Positions 9,212-17,847 of a stretch of 64,000 nucleotides of DNA are shown here, piece by piece. A program made the position numbers and the translations under genes. Origin of the DNA: Cytobacillus sp. FSL H8-0458. GTDB taxonomy: Bacteria > Bacillota > Bacilli > Bacillales > Cytobacillaceae. The notes under the pieces are model-generated. The model did not search any database, was not told where the DNA came from, and saw only the letters and a program-made list of their open reading frames with translations. The stretch is taken from positions 2,294,001 to 2,358,000 of the forward strand of contig NZ_JBBOBR010000001.1 in the NCBI RefSeq assembly GCF_038002165.1. Reading direction: 5' to 3'. Numbering within the stretch: the first letter of the stretch is position 1; every line of letters begins with the position of its first letter.

Positions 9212-10726
9212 CTAGGAACTAAATTGTGAGAGTCTGTGTGACAATTCATATGTCCGTAAATGTAATTCTTGGTAGATGGAAAATAACTCCTCATAACCCC
9301 CTATATTTTTCTCGTTAGGCGCCAGGCTATATATTACACTTTCAGTAGCCTGAGCTGCTTCTTTCAAACCAGCAAACCAGCCAATTCCTGTGGCTGCAAC
9401 CAAGGCGGCTCCAAAGGAAGCATCACTGCTGGCCGGAACCTCTAATTCCACGTTTAAGATATCTGCGATAATCTGCACCCATTCCCTACCTTTACTTCCT
9501 CCCCCAATAATCCGTATTTTTTTCAAGTTTTTATTAGGAAATTGCAAACTGCAATCCTTCAGAGAAAAACCAACTCCCTCCAAGACAGCTCTTGCAAAAT
9601 GGCTTCTGGAATGGCGGGCTGTACAGCCAAAAAAGCTTCCTCTTAAGTATGGATCCCAATGCGGAGAACGCTCGCCATTTAAGTAAGGGTGGAAAATTAA
9701 CCCCTCTGACCCCGGCGTGATTAATTTAACCTGTTTCATAATCTCAGGATAAATCGATGGAGTCTTCATGATCTCCTCAAACTCTTGAAAAAAGCTTTCT
9801 TTAAACCAGCGGAAAGAAGCGGCAGCGAAATTGGTCGCGCTATTTTGGTAGAATAAATTATCGACAAGATGATGATAGGTAGTTAGTTTTTCATTCTTGG
9901 TAACCGTATCAGTAACCAGACAAAAGTTTCCGGCTGTTGCCAGCTTGACAACACCATCACCATCCTTGATGGTGCCGCAACCATAAACTTCAGCAGCGGT
10001 ATCCGCCGTGCCGACAATGATTCTTGTCTTTTCCGAAAGTCCAAGCAATTTAGCGATATCAGACGAAATGGTTCCACATTCATCCGTCGGCGATAAAACC
10101 GATGGGAATACGCTTTCATTTAGGTCAACTAGTGAAAGTAAAAAATCAGACCATTCCTGTTTTTGAATATCATATAAAAGCGTACCTTCCGCCTCGATAT
10201 AATCTGTAGCCATCTGGCTAGAAAAACGGTAACGGACATAATCCTTCATAAAGAGGATTTTGTCGATCTTTCCATACTGGTAAGGCTCATACTGTTTCAG
10301 CCATAATAGATGGCTGAGTGTCCAGGTCGGATTTGGTGCATTATAAGTAAGTTCAAATATTTTCTTTCCATATAGCTCTCTCAGTTGTTGCGACTGTTCC
10401 CCGGAACGCTGGTCATTCCACATAATGGCCGGACGGATTACCTGACGATCCTTATCAAGTAAAACCGCCACATGATGTGGGGCAGTAAAGCTAAGCGCCT
10501 TAATATTCTTCCTTCCATACGGGCCTAATTTCTCCGTTGCTTTGGATATCGCCTCAAAGGCAGCCTTGATCCACGTTTCAGGTTCCTGCTCCACCCACTT
10601 AGGATGGGGATAAAGAGAGGGATATGGGACATAAGCTTCTGAAAAAATGGTTCCATCAGACTTAAGACAGGTGACCTTACATCCGCCTGATCCATGGTCA
10701 ATTCCTAAAACGTATTGTTCACTCAT
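9212..10726 (-). CDS. FGGY-family carbohydrate kinase (xylulokinase-like)
   Basis: 504 aa, usual length for FGGY kinases. The N-terminal phosphate loop is YVLGIDHGSGGCKV, IMWNDQRS at about residues 100-107 is the substrate-site motif shared with xylulokinases, and GGGSKGREWVQIIADIL near residue 415 belongs to the C-terminal ATP domain. It should phosphorylate a sugar, ketose or polyol brought in by the neighbouring ABC importer. Its start overlaps the stop of the alcohol dehydrogenase by four bases. The exact substrate is not predictable: xylulose, ribulose, erythritol or glycerol-like substrates all occur in the family, and only the position beside dehydrogenases argues for a ketose made by oxidation of a polyol. 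Confidence 0.87.
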   Translation of the reverse strand: MSEQYVLGIDHGSGGCKVTCLKSDGTIFSEAYVPYPSLYPHPKWVEQEPETWIKAAFEAISKATEKLGPYGRKNIKALSFTAPHHVAVLLDKDRQVIRPAIMWNDQRSGEQSQQLRELYGKKIFELTYNAPNPTWTLSHLLWLKQYEPYQYGKIDKILFMKDYVRYRFSSQMATDYIEAEGTLLYDIQKQEWSDFLLSLVDLNESVFPSVLSPTDECGTISSDIAKLLGLSEKTRIIVGTADTAAEVYGCGTIKDGDGVVKLATAGNFCLVTDTVTKNEKLTTYHHLVDNLFYQNSATNFAAASFRWFKESFFQEFEEIMKTPSIYPEIMKQVKLITPGSEGLIFHPYLNGERSPHWDPYLRGSFFGCTARHSRSHFARAVLEGVGFSLKDCSLQFPNKNLKKIRIIGGGSKGREWVQIIADILNVELEVPASSDASFGAALVAATGIGWFAGLKEAAQATESVIYSLAPNEKNIGGYEELFSIYQELHLRTYELSHRLSQFSS

Positions 10727-11760
10727 ACCTTCTCATCCTCATCTGAAATTGAAATGAGAATCTTGATAACATTCTCGCCGTTGTCAATCGCTTCAAACCC
10801 TTGCTGAATTGCCCCATCTAGCGGAACTACCTTGCTAATGAGGCTGCTCAGATCCAGCCCTCCGGACGAAAGCAATTCAATGGCTTGATCATAATCTTCT
10901 TTCATATAGACCCTTGTTCCGACAAGCTGCAATTCTTTTGCGATAATGCGATACACATCAAAATCGGCATTCTTCTTAGGAAGACCGGTTATCACAACGA
11001 TCCCCTTTGTGCGGGCGGCTTCAATACAGGCAACCATCCCATTGTTGGTACCAGTTGCTTCGATGGAAACATCCACACCCCGGCCATGGGTTATTTCATT
11101 AATTTGTTCAAAGAAATTCTCCTCTGTTGGGTTCAACACTTCAAACCCCAATTGATTGGCAACCTGAATTCGATACGGACTAATTTCTGAGATGAGTACT
11201 TTTGCCCCTCTTTGTTGGGCGGTCAGTGCGGTAATAATTCCAATTGGACCGCCGCCAACCACTAATACCGTTTGGCCGGCTGCTATTTTTCCTTTTTCCA
11301 CGGCATGGACACACACCGCAAGCGGTTCGATTAAGGCTCCGTCCTGCATCGAAATGGTATCTCCCAGCCGGTAAACCTTTGACTCCGGAACTTTAATATA
11401 TTCGGCAAATGCCCCATCGCTATCAATGCCAATTAGGTTAAAAGCAATCGTGCAAAGGTTATAATCTCCTCTTTGGCAGCTGTCGCATTCGCCGCAGGAG
11501 GTAATCGGCTCAACCGTTACTCTGTCCCCTTTTTGATAGCTGGAAGAAGCTCCAGCTTCGTAAACAGTTCCTGAAAATTCATGGCCTAAAATAACAGAAG
11601 GCTTTGTCCGTTTGGTCATCCCGCCGTGATAGGCAAGCATATCGGTCCCGCAAATCCCTGCATAGTTTACTTTAATAAGCACTTCCCCCGGCCCGATTTC
11701 AGGTATGCTTCGTTCTTTAACGGCTAATTCATTGGGGCCAACATAGCATAAGGCTTTCAT
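10723..11760 (-). CDS. Zinc-dependent medium-chain alcohol/polyol dehydrogenase
   Basis: 345 aa MDR-family enzyme resembling sorbitol, xylitol and threonine dehydrogenases. It has catalytic-zinc residues in CGTDMLAYHGG and GHEFSG (about residues 37-65), a four-cysteine structural zinc loop CGECDSCQRGDYNLC (about 91-105), and a Rossmann loop VVGGGPIGI (about 168-176) followed by SEIS, which fits NAD binding. It probably oxidises a polyol to a ketose, which the overlapping downstream FGGY kinase would phosphorylate. GGAGTG lies upstream of the ATG. Substrate unknown. Confidence 0.88.
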   Translation of the reverse strand: MKALCYVGPNELAVKERSIPEIGPGEVLIKVNYAGICGTDMLAYHGGMTKRTKPSVILGHEFSGTVYEAGASSSYQKGDRVTVEPITSCGECDSCQRGDYNLCTIAFNLIGIDSDGAFAEYIKVPESKVYRLGDTISMQDGALIEPLAVCVHAVEKGKIAAGQTVLVVGGGPIGIITALTAQQRGAKVLISEISPYRIQVANQLGFEVLNPTEENFFEQINEITHGRGVDVSIEATGTNNGMVACIEAARTKGIVVITGLPKKNADFDVYRIIAKELQLVGTRVYMKEDYDQAIELLSSGGLDLSSLISKVVPLDGAIQQGFEAIDNGENVIKILISISDEDEKV

Positions 11761-11797
11761 AACTCCACTCCTTCTACTAAACTATTAATCAACTAGT

Positions 11798-13240
11798 TTA
11801 CCAAATGCCAAATCCTAACTTCCCTGGGTTCATGATTCCTTTAGGGTCGATGCCTTTTTTAATATTTAATAAAACATCAAACATATCTCCATAAAGCTCC
11901 GGCATGAGATATCCAAGCTTAAAGCCTATTCCATGATGCTCATTTAATAGTGCTCCATTTTCTAGATTGACCCGTGAACAATCCGCCCAAATTTGGTTAT
12001 GCAACCGGAATAATTCCCTAGAGTCTTCTGGAGGCTTGGCAATATAAAATCGGTCATAAATCATCGTTCCCCATGGATACCAATGAGAAAAATGGGCCAT
12101 ATATTCTGCGTTATATTCCTTATACTTTTCCTCCACCAGCTGTTTTTTCTCATCGTAAAGCTTGTGGATTTTGTCATAGGTCGTGATGGTTTCTACTGTT
12201 CCATATAAAAGCGGATATGACGGCTGAAGCGGTGGGCGGTAGAAATCATAACGGGTATTCCACCAGTATAATCCCGGCTCTTCCCCTAAATCAGTCCCTC
12301 CATTTTCGAGGCAGATTTCTAACACCTTATTCATCTGTTCATTAGCGATGCCTTTAAATCCATCCACCATGAGTACCATATTGACACCGTCTACATCCAA
12401 TCCGGTTCCCTTCAACGATTTTTGTGTGGATCCTGGATCATACAGCCTGATGACAGCAGGGTTTAATCGGTTGATCATGATTTGCCGTCCTGCTTCAATT
12501 CCATCGTGAATTTCATTAAATTTAATCATCCGGAATAAACGTGCTTCCGGTAATGGATCCAAGCGGATGCGTATCTTGGTAATCACCCCTAGTGTCCCTT
12601 CTGAACCCACAAATAGCTGCAGTAAGCCCGGGCCGGAGGCATGATTGGGAACAGGCAGGGTTTCAACTATTTTTCCATCTGGCAGGACAACTTCCACAGA
12701 TAGAACCATGTCCTCCGCTTTACCATATTTAGTGGACATAACCCCAGAACCTCTTGCGGCAAGATACCCTCCCAATGTAGCCATATCCACCGAGGATGGG
12801 TAATGGGCAAGCATGAATCCATGTTTATTAAGTTTATTTTCTAAGACACGTCCATTGATTCCTGGCTGGGCCGTTAAAACTAACGACTCTTCGTCAATGT
12901 TGATAATTTTGTCCATCCGAGTAACGTCAAGCACGATTCCTCCATACATAGTGGCTGCGCCGCCCTGGGTTCCTGATCCTCCACCTCTTGGGACAACCGG
13001 CACCTTATAGGTGTTACAGATTCTCATCACCCTTGAGACTTCTTCGGTCGTTTCCGGCCTTATAATATAGTAAGGCATCGGCAGTTCTTCATTCTTTTGT
13101 TTCCACATATAGGTCAGCCAATATTGGTCGATTGCCAAATCCTTTTGGGCATCATTCACCACGTCTAACACATTTTCCGGACCTACTGCATCCTCAAGCT
13201 CTGACCGGAACATCTCCTGAGCATACCCTTTTAAGTTCAA
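11798..13240 (-). CDS. FAD-binding oxidase (GlcD/AGPS-like)
   Basis: 480 aa flavoprotein of the PCMH/vanillyl-alcohol oxidase superfamily. The FAD pyrophosphate loop is VPVVPRGGGSGTQGGA (about residues 80-95); TLGGYLAARGSGVMSTKYG and GSEGTLGVITKIRI complete the FAD domain. The C-terminal half is a FAD-oxidase C domain with ENGALLNEHHGIGFK near the substrate site and ends MNPGKLGFGIW. Relatives oxidise 2-hydroxy acids (glycolate, D-lactate) or act as alkyl-DHAP synthases, so a hydroxy acid or sugar-derived substrate is likely. It lies 37 bp upstream of the dehydrogenase, same strand, after the regulator gene. Substrate not determined. Confidence 0.85.
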   Translation of the reverse strand: MNLKGYAQEMFRSELEDAVGPENVLDVVNDAQKDLAIDQYWLTYMWKQKNEELPMPYYIIRPETTEEVSRVMRICNTYKVPVVPRGGGSGTQGGAATMYGGIVLDVTRMDKIINIDEESLVLTAQPGINGRVLENKLNKHGFMLAHYPSSVDMATLGGYLAARGSGVMSTKYGKAEDMVLSVEVVLPDGKIVETLPVPNHASGPGLLQLFVGSEGTLGVITKIRIRLDPLPEARLFRMIKFNEIHDGIEAGRQIMINRLNPAVIRLYDPGSTQKSLKGTGLDVDGVNMVLMVDGFKGIANEQMNKVLEICLENGGTDLGEEPGLYWWNTRYDFYRPPLQPSYPLLYGTVETITTYDKIHKLYDEKKQLVEEKYKEYNAEYMAHFSHWYPWGTMIYDRFYIAKPPEDSRELFRLHNQIWADCSRVNLENGALLNEHHGIGFKLGYLMPELYGDMFDVLLNIKKGIDPKGIMNPGKLGFGIW

Positions 13241-13331
13241 AATAATTTCCCCTTTCTATTTACCTTTTTGTATTGGTTCGACGGATTTACCGGTACTTTC
13301 TCGAAAATATGATTCTATAATCAAGACTGGA

Positions 13332-14066
13332 TTATTCACTGGAAAGATTGATTGTATAGGAGAATTTATCTCCTCGAAAATAGGAGTGTAAAAGTTCAAC
13401 TGGATTTCCATCATGAAGGTAGGAAATTCTTTCAAAAGAAAAGTAGGGAATACTATCTGATATACCCAACGTGACTGCTACCTGGTCATTCATGACAGCT
13501 TCCATATGTTGTTCGGCTTTTTTAATGGGCTTGTTGATATTTTCTAAGTAGGAGTAAAACGATTGATGTTCTAGATCAACTGAGGCTAAATCTGGAACCA
13601 GATATTCAGGTATGACTAACTCTTGAAACCCATAAGGAATATCATCAATATACCTGATCCGCTTGATGGAGAAGACTCTGTTTATTTTCCGGATGGCTAA
13701 CTTTTGGCACTCTTTATCGGTTGGGGGTCTTTTTTGGAATTCCAATAGTTTTGATCTGGGATGAAGGCCAATTTCGAGCATATCCTGATGAAACCCAGTA
13801 ATTTTATTTAGGCTGCGTTTTAATTTAACATTTCCAACAAACGCTCCTTTTCCTTGAACGCGGTAAACTAACCCATCATTCACTAACTCGGTTACAGCAT
13901 TTCTGGCTGTCATACGTGAGACACCATACTTGACTACAATTTCATCCTCGGTTGGAATTTTTTCATCCTGTTTATAATGGCCGCTGACGATTTGGCTTCG
14001 AATGTCCTGTGATATTTGAATATAAATTGGCATTTGAGTTTTAGCAAAGGTTTTCATTTTTTCCAC
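13332..14066 (-). CDS. GntR-family regulator, HutC/UTRA subfamily
   Basis: 244 aa. N-terminal winged helix of GntR type at residues 12-75 (IPTEDEIVVKYGVSRMTARNAVTELVNDGLVYRVQGKGAF) and a C-terminal UTRA effector domain (about 90-240; FSIKRIRYIDDIPYGFQE, SFERISYLHDGNPVELLHSYFRGDKF). The start codon is GTG at 14066, eight bases after AAAGGG. It is the second gene of the catabolic operon, so it is probably the local repressor, released by a sugar or sugar phosphate. The 12-bp palindrome TTGTATATACAA at the operon promoter is its likely operator. Confidence 0.88.
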   Translation of the reverse strand: MEKMKTFAKTQMPIYIQISQDIRSQIVSGHYKQDEKIPTEDEIVVKYGVSRMTARNAVTELVNDGLVYRVQGKGAFVGNVKLKRSLNKITGFHQDMLEIGLHPRSKLLEFQKRPPTDKECQKLAIRKINRVFSIKRIRYIDDIPYGFQELVIPEYLVPDLASVDLEHQSFYSYLENINKPIKKAEQHMEAVMNDQVAVTLGISDSIPYFSFERISYLHDGNPVELLHSYFRGDKFSYTINLSSE

Positions 14067-14111
14067 ATCGTAAACCCTTTCATTTTGGTTATTGTAAGGC
14101 GTTATTACTTC

Positions 14112-14855
14112 TTACTGAGCAGTAAATCCTCCATCCACCATTAAATTTGCTCCACAAACAAAAGAAGAATCATCACTTGCTAAAAATAAAATTGCTTTGG
14201 CTATCTCCTCCGGTTGACCTAAGCGGGCAATTGGATGTAATCGGATAAGTTCCTCTATCGCTTCAGGAGATTTGTTTCGAATTAAGTCGGTATCAATGTA
14301 ACCTGGACAAACGGCATTAACACGTATTCCTTTACTTGCATACGTTACTCCCAAGGTTCTAGTTAAATTGGCCACCCCGCCTTTTGAAGCGGAATAGGAA
14401 GTGACCTCATTCCTGCCAATATGGCCAAGCATGGATGCTGTATTTACAATGACACCGTATCCTTGAATCAGCATTTTTTCGATGGCATATTTATTTGTTA
14501 AAAATACACCGGTCAAATTGACATCAATGGTGCGATTCCAGGTTTCGAGAGAAAGATTATGTATAGGTATGGTTTCTGCAATACCGGCATTTGCAATCAT
14601 AATATCAAGCTTTCCAAAAGTATCTAATGCTGCTTTAACTAGACCCTTAACAGACTCTTCCTTGGTGACATCCACTTTTACAAACACAGCTTTATGTCCT
14701 TTAGCAGTAAGTTCATCCGCAGCAATTTGACCTTTTTCAACATCAAGATCCCCAACAACGACAATAGCTCCTTCTTCAGCGAATAGTTGGCAAACTGATT
14801 TTCCTATTCCTTTGGCCCCGCCTGTTACGATGGCAACCCTTCCTAATAACTTCAT
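14112..14855 (-). CDS. SDR family oxidoreductase (glucose 1-dehydrogenase-like)
   Basis: About 247 aa from the ATG at 14855, which is spaced correctly from GGAGGG; the longer frame from a GTG at 14867 would swallow the ribosome site. Classical SDR: TGGAKGIG near residue 11, ANAG (a variant of NNAG) near 85, SYSASK as the catalytic Tyr-x3-Lys near 150, and VCPGYIDTD after it. The C-terminus VDGGFTAQ is typical. Asp in the VGDLDVEKG acidic loop suggests NAD. First gene after the promoter-operator at 14877-14925, so it leads the whole operon down to 5019. Confidence 0.87.
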   Translation of the reverse strand: MKLLGRVAIVTGGAKGIGKSVCQLFAEEGAIVVVGDLDVEKGQIAADELTAKGHKAVFVKVDVTKEESVKGLVKAALDTFGKLDIMIANAGIAETIPIHNLSLETWNRTIDVNLTGVFLTNKYAIEKMLIQGYGVIVNTASMLGHIGRNEVTSYSASKGGVANLTRTLGVTYASKGIRVNAVCPGYIDTDLIRNKSPEAIEELIRLHPIARLGQPEEIAKAILFLASDDSSFVCGANLMVDGGFTAQ

Positions 14856-14876
14856 TCGTCCCTCCACCTTTAGTTA

Positions 14877-14925
14877 TTGTATATACAACTATACATATAA
14901 TAATACCATAATTCTGAAAATTCAA
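14877..14925 (-). promoter_or_regulatory. Promoter and GntR/UTRA operator of the catabolic operon
   Basis: On the minus strand there is a -35 TTGAAT (14925-14920), a 17-bp spacer and a -10 TATTAT (14902-14897), followed directly by the perfect palindrome TTGTATATACAA (14888-14877). The palindrome sits at or just after the expected transcription start and about 20 bp before the first start codon, a classic repression position. The match to HutC/UTRA-type operators is from general knowledge of the family. Confidence 0.65.
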
Positions 14926-14996
14926 CCTTTTTTTTCTAAAAAATCTGAATTATTTAATTAAAGCCTTTAATAATGAAAATCAGTCAAATTAGCAGT

Positions 14997-15032
14997 AAAA
15001 AGCCGGCTTCATTAGGAAACCGGCCACTTTTT
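14997..15032 (-). terminator. Terminator after the iron alcohol dehydrogenase
   Basis: GGCCGG and CCGGCT arms around a loop of about 13 nt, followed on the minus strand by TTTTTA. It separates the gene at 15095-16249 from the operon promoter at 14925. Confidence 0.65.
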
Positions 15033-15094
15033 AATAAGTTATTTACTGGTGGTTAATCGAATAAAATTGAAACCTCGGGTGGTGTTAGGCACTG

Positions 15095-16249
15095 TTACCA
15101 TGCCATTTTATAAATTTTATAAATATCCTCTTTTTGCAATAACATCGGACTGCGGGCTAACAGACGCTTTTGCTTAATAGCATCATTTGTTAATTCATCA
15201 AGTGCCTCCTCAGGGATGTTAAAGCTCCTTAGTGCCTGAGGTATATTTACATCCTTTACCAAGCGTTCGAGCTCCTCTATACATTTGAGAGATGCCTCAA
15301 CTTGGGATAATTTCATAGAACTAAAACCCATTGCCTCGTATATATCCTTCATTCGCTTTTCACAGCTCTTTCGAATATAGCCCATGACATATGGGAGTAA
15401 TACCGCATTTGCATTCCCATGGGCAATATGGAATAGACCGCCTAGCGGATAAGCTAAAGCATGAACACCCGCCACTCCTGCATTGAAAAATGCCATACCT
15501 GCCAAATAACTCCCATAGCTCATATCGGTGCGGGCCTGCCTATCTTCACCGTTCTCCACTGCCGTACGAATCGATCGGCTTATTAGCCTGATAGCTTGTA
15601 GCGCCAGCGCATCCGAAACGGGACTTGCGCTTTTAGAAACATAAGCTTCAATCGCATGAGTAAGTGCATCAACCCCTGTAGCTGCCGTGATCTTTGCTGG
15701 CAAAGACACCGTTAAAGCAGGGTCGACAATCGAAACATCCGGCAGTAAATAATCATGAGTTACAACATCTTTCGTAGTCTCAAGAGATAACACAGAAATA
15801 TTCGTCACCTCTGATCCGGTTCCTGAAGTTGTAGGAATTAAGATTTTGGGGAGACCTTTTTTCTTTATTTTTTTTGTTCCTGTTAGGTTTAAATAATCCT
15901 CCACCTTGCCCTCGTTTCCAGCCAATACACCTACCAGTTTCGTCAAATCCAGCGCACTGCCGCCGCCAAAACCGATAACCAAATCAAATCGCTTATCACG
16001 AGTATAGGAAACTAGTTTTTCTCCAACGGAAAGAGGAGGCTCAGGAACAATATCCGTATAAATTTCAGGAGAATAACCTGCATTAATTAGAGGGGCAACC
16101 ACTTCATTTGTCAAGCCAATATTGTGTATTAACGGATCCGTAATGATAAGAATCTTATTGACCTTTAGGCTATTCACTTGGTCGACAAGGTGAGATAGCG
16201 AATCCCATCCAGTAAAGCTAACCCGAGGAAAAGTAATTTTTTCAGACAT
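15095..16249 (-). CDS. Iron-containing alcohol dehydrogenase
   Basis: 384 aa from the ATG at 16249 (MSEKITFPRVSF), eight bases behind GGGAG; an ATG at 16267 also has a GGAG and cannot be excluded. Group III alcohol dehydrogenase: NAD(P) loop GFGGGSALDLTK (about residues 92-103), TSGTGSEVT, and metal ligands in ATGVDALTHAIEAY and in HALAYPLGGLFHIAHG (Asp plus three His). It would reduce an aldehyde or oxidise an alcohol or glycol. It is transcribed separately from the catabolic operon, with its own terminator, but the neighbourhood suggests a role in the same pathway. Substrate unknown. Confidence 0.88.
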   Translation of the reverse strand: MSEKITFPRVSFTGWDSLSHLVDQVNSLKVNKILIITDPLIHNIGLTNEVVAPLINAGYSPEIYTDIVPEPPLSVGEKLVSYTRDKRFDLVIGFGGGSALDLTKLVGVLAGNEGKVEDYLNLTGTKKIKKKGLPKILIPTTSGTGSEVTNISVLSLETTKDVVTHDYLLPDVSIVDPALTVSLPAKITAATGVDALTHAIEAYVSKSASPVSDALALQAIRLISRSIRTAVENGEDRQARTDMSYGSYLAGMAFFNAGVAGVHALAYPLGGLFHIAHGNANAVLLPYVMGYIRKSCEKRMKDIYEAMGFSSMKLSQVEASLKCIEELERLVKDVNIPQALRSFNIPEEALDELTNDAIKQKRLLARSPMLLQKEDIYKIYKMAW

Positions 16250-16480
16250 ATCAACCGCTCCCTTCATGTTTTGTTCTCCTGGTTTAGAACACAAAAAGGC
16301 CCCATTATCCCCTATTTACATATTCAAAAACAACACAAAAATGTGTGAATTAATAAATAACTTACAATAGATGGAGCATACCAGTGAATTTCATCTTAAC
16401 GAATTTATAAAAGAATGTTTCTAAAGAAAATTTCGCCATCTCTATTTAATTTCCTTCTGCATCACCTTTTTTCCCAACAA

Positions 16481-16511
16481 AAAAGCGCGCCAGCTTTTAT
16501 GCTGGACGCGC
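16481..16511 (-). terminator. Terminator of the cell-wall hydrolase gene
   Basis: GC-rich stem (GCGCG-CCAGC pairing with GCTGG-CGCGC, one bulged base) at 16485-16511, followed on the minus strand by TTTTTTGTTGGG. It lies right after the stop at 16514. The gap from here to the iron dehydrogenase start (16250-16480) contains nothing else recognisable. Confidence 0.8.
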
Positions 16512-16513
16512 CT

Positions 16514-17044
16514 TTATATAGCAAATGCATGGTTGCCGATTTTTTTCACAACTTCACGTGAAAAAATCCACTGGCTTGTAGCTGTGTCAGGGTTATAAAA
16601 ATAAAGAAGCTCTTCATTTTGCTCCTTATCAACAAGAGCTGTCTCAACGGCCTGAACTGCTTCATTACTTGCCGGTTCATTGATGGAACCATTTTGAACA
16701 GGTTCAAAAGCATTCTTCTGATAAATAACATCTTTGACAGTATCCGGGAATTGTTCATGCTCGACACGATTCAGAACCACGTCAGCAACCGCTACTTTTC
16801 CTTCAAACGGCTCCCCTTTTGCTTCAGCTTGTACAAGACGTGCAAGCAGCTTTTTTTCTTCCTCTTTGATAAAGCGATGATCTGTTGATGATGACTCTTT
16901 CACGTCAACCTCAACATGTTTATATGTTAATGTTTCTGCAGCTTTCTGATCCACTGTCTCAGCATCGAAATGATCAGCAGGAAACACACTATATGAACCC
17001 ATAATGAGTGAAATGGCAGCAACATATGTTACTAAATTTTTCAT
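16514..17044 (-). CDS. Cell wall hydrolase, SleB/CwlJ-type domain
   Basis: 176 aa secreted protein: signal peptide at residues 1-20 or so (MKNLVTYVAAISLIMGS), then a linker and a SleB-type hydrolase domain from about residue 62. The motif RLVQAEAKGEPFEGKVAVA contains the catalytic Glu of this lytic transglycosylase-like fold; VVLNRV and LYFYNPDTATSQWI complete it. There is no peptidoglycan-binding domain, so it is shorter than SleB and closer to YkvT-like enzymes. It probably trims peptidoglycan outside the membrane, possibly in sporulation or germination. It is a single-gene unit with its own terminator. Confidence 0.88.
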   Translation of the reverse strand: MKNLVTYVAAISLIMGSYSVFPADHFDAETVDQKAAETLTYKHVEVDVKESSSTDHRFIKEEEKKLLARLVQAEAKGEPFEGKVAVADVVLNRVEHEQFPDTVKDVIYQKNAFEPVQNGSINEPASNEAVQAVETALVDKEQNEELLYFYNPDTATSQWIFSREVVKKIGNHAFAI

Positions 17045-17262
17045 TTGTAAACCTCCTGTTTGTAGTTTTTAGGCAAAACAGGCCACTTACAAGGCTAACA
17101 GGTTTACAAGGATAACTCATTAGTGAATCAATGGGAGAATTACCAGTCAAGAAATATGAAAATTCAATTTGCTCCATTATTATTTTAAGATGTATATTTG
17201 TTATAGCCATGCTTTAAAAAATAAGGTTAATAGCCTGGAAATTGATTGAGGTGTAAAAATAA

Positions 17263-17766
17263 TTGAAAGTACTTGAAACTGACAGATTAATTCTTCGCTG
17301 GTTAACAACAGATGATGCAGCATTCATTCTCGAACTTTTAAATGAACCTGCATGGATTCGTTATATTGGCGATAAAGGGGTACGTACGCTTGAGGATGCT
17401 AAGAATTATATTGTGACCGGACCAATGAAAATGTATTCTCAGTTTGGCTTTGGCCTTTTTCTCGTTGAGCGAAAAGAAGGAAGCTCTCCTATTGGCATGT
17501 GCGGATTGATAAAACGAGATACTTTAGACAACGTTGATATTGGTTTTGCTTTTTTATCCAGATATCAAACGCAAGGTTATGGGTTCGAGTCAGCTTCTGC
17601 TACATTGAAATATGGTCATGAGCAGCTGGATCTGAAACGGATCCTTGCCATCACATCCTTGGAAAATCATGCTTCCTCCAGACTACTTGAAAAAATTGGT
17701 ATGAAATATGAAGGGACGATTATTTTGGATAAGGAAGAGCTTAAATTGTTTGCATCCGAAAAATAA
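17263..17766 (+). CDS. GNAT family N-acetyltransferase
   Basis: 167 aa, starts with TTG at 17263 behind GAGGTG. RimJ/RimL-like: ETDRLILRWLTTDDAAF at the N-terminus, the acetyl-CoA stretch around IGFAFLSRYQTQGYGFESA (about residues 90-108, degenerate Q/RxxGxG), and ENHASSRLLEKIGMKYEG. Acetylates an amino group of a protein N-terminus or small molecule; the acceptor is not predictable. Monocistronic, plus strand, with a bidirectional terminator behind it. Confidence 0.85.
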   Translation: MKVLETDRLILRWLTTDDAAFILELLNEPAWIRYIGDKGVRTLEDAKNYIVTGPMKMYSQFGFGLFLVERKEGSSPIGMCGLIKRDTLDNVDIGFAFLSRYQTQGYGFESASATLKYGHEQLDLKRILAITSLENHASSRLLEKIGMKYEGTIILDKEELKLFASEK

Positions 17767-17796
17767 GTTCTTAGAGTATTTTTTCTATTCTTTAAA

Positions 17797-17837
17797 AAGG
17801 TGTCTCCCCCACATTATTAAACCGGGGCAGACACCTT
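17797..17837. terminator. Bidirectional terminator between GNAT and adenosine deaminase genes
   Basis: AAGGTGTCT...CCCC pairs with GGGG...AGACACCTT, with one mismatch and a loop of about 15 nt, flanked by A and T runs. The converging genes at 17766 and 17848 both end here. Confidence 0.65.
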
Positions 17838-17847
17838 CTTTACAAAC

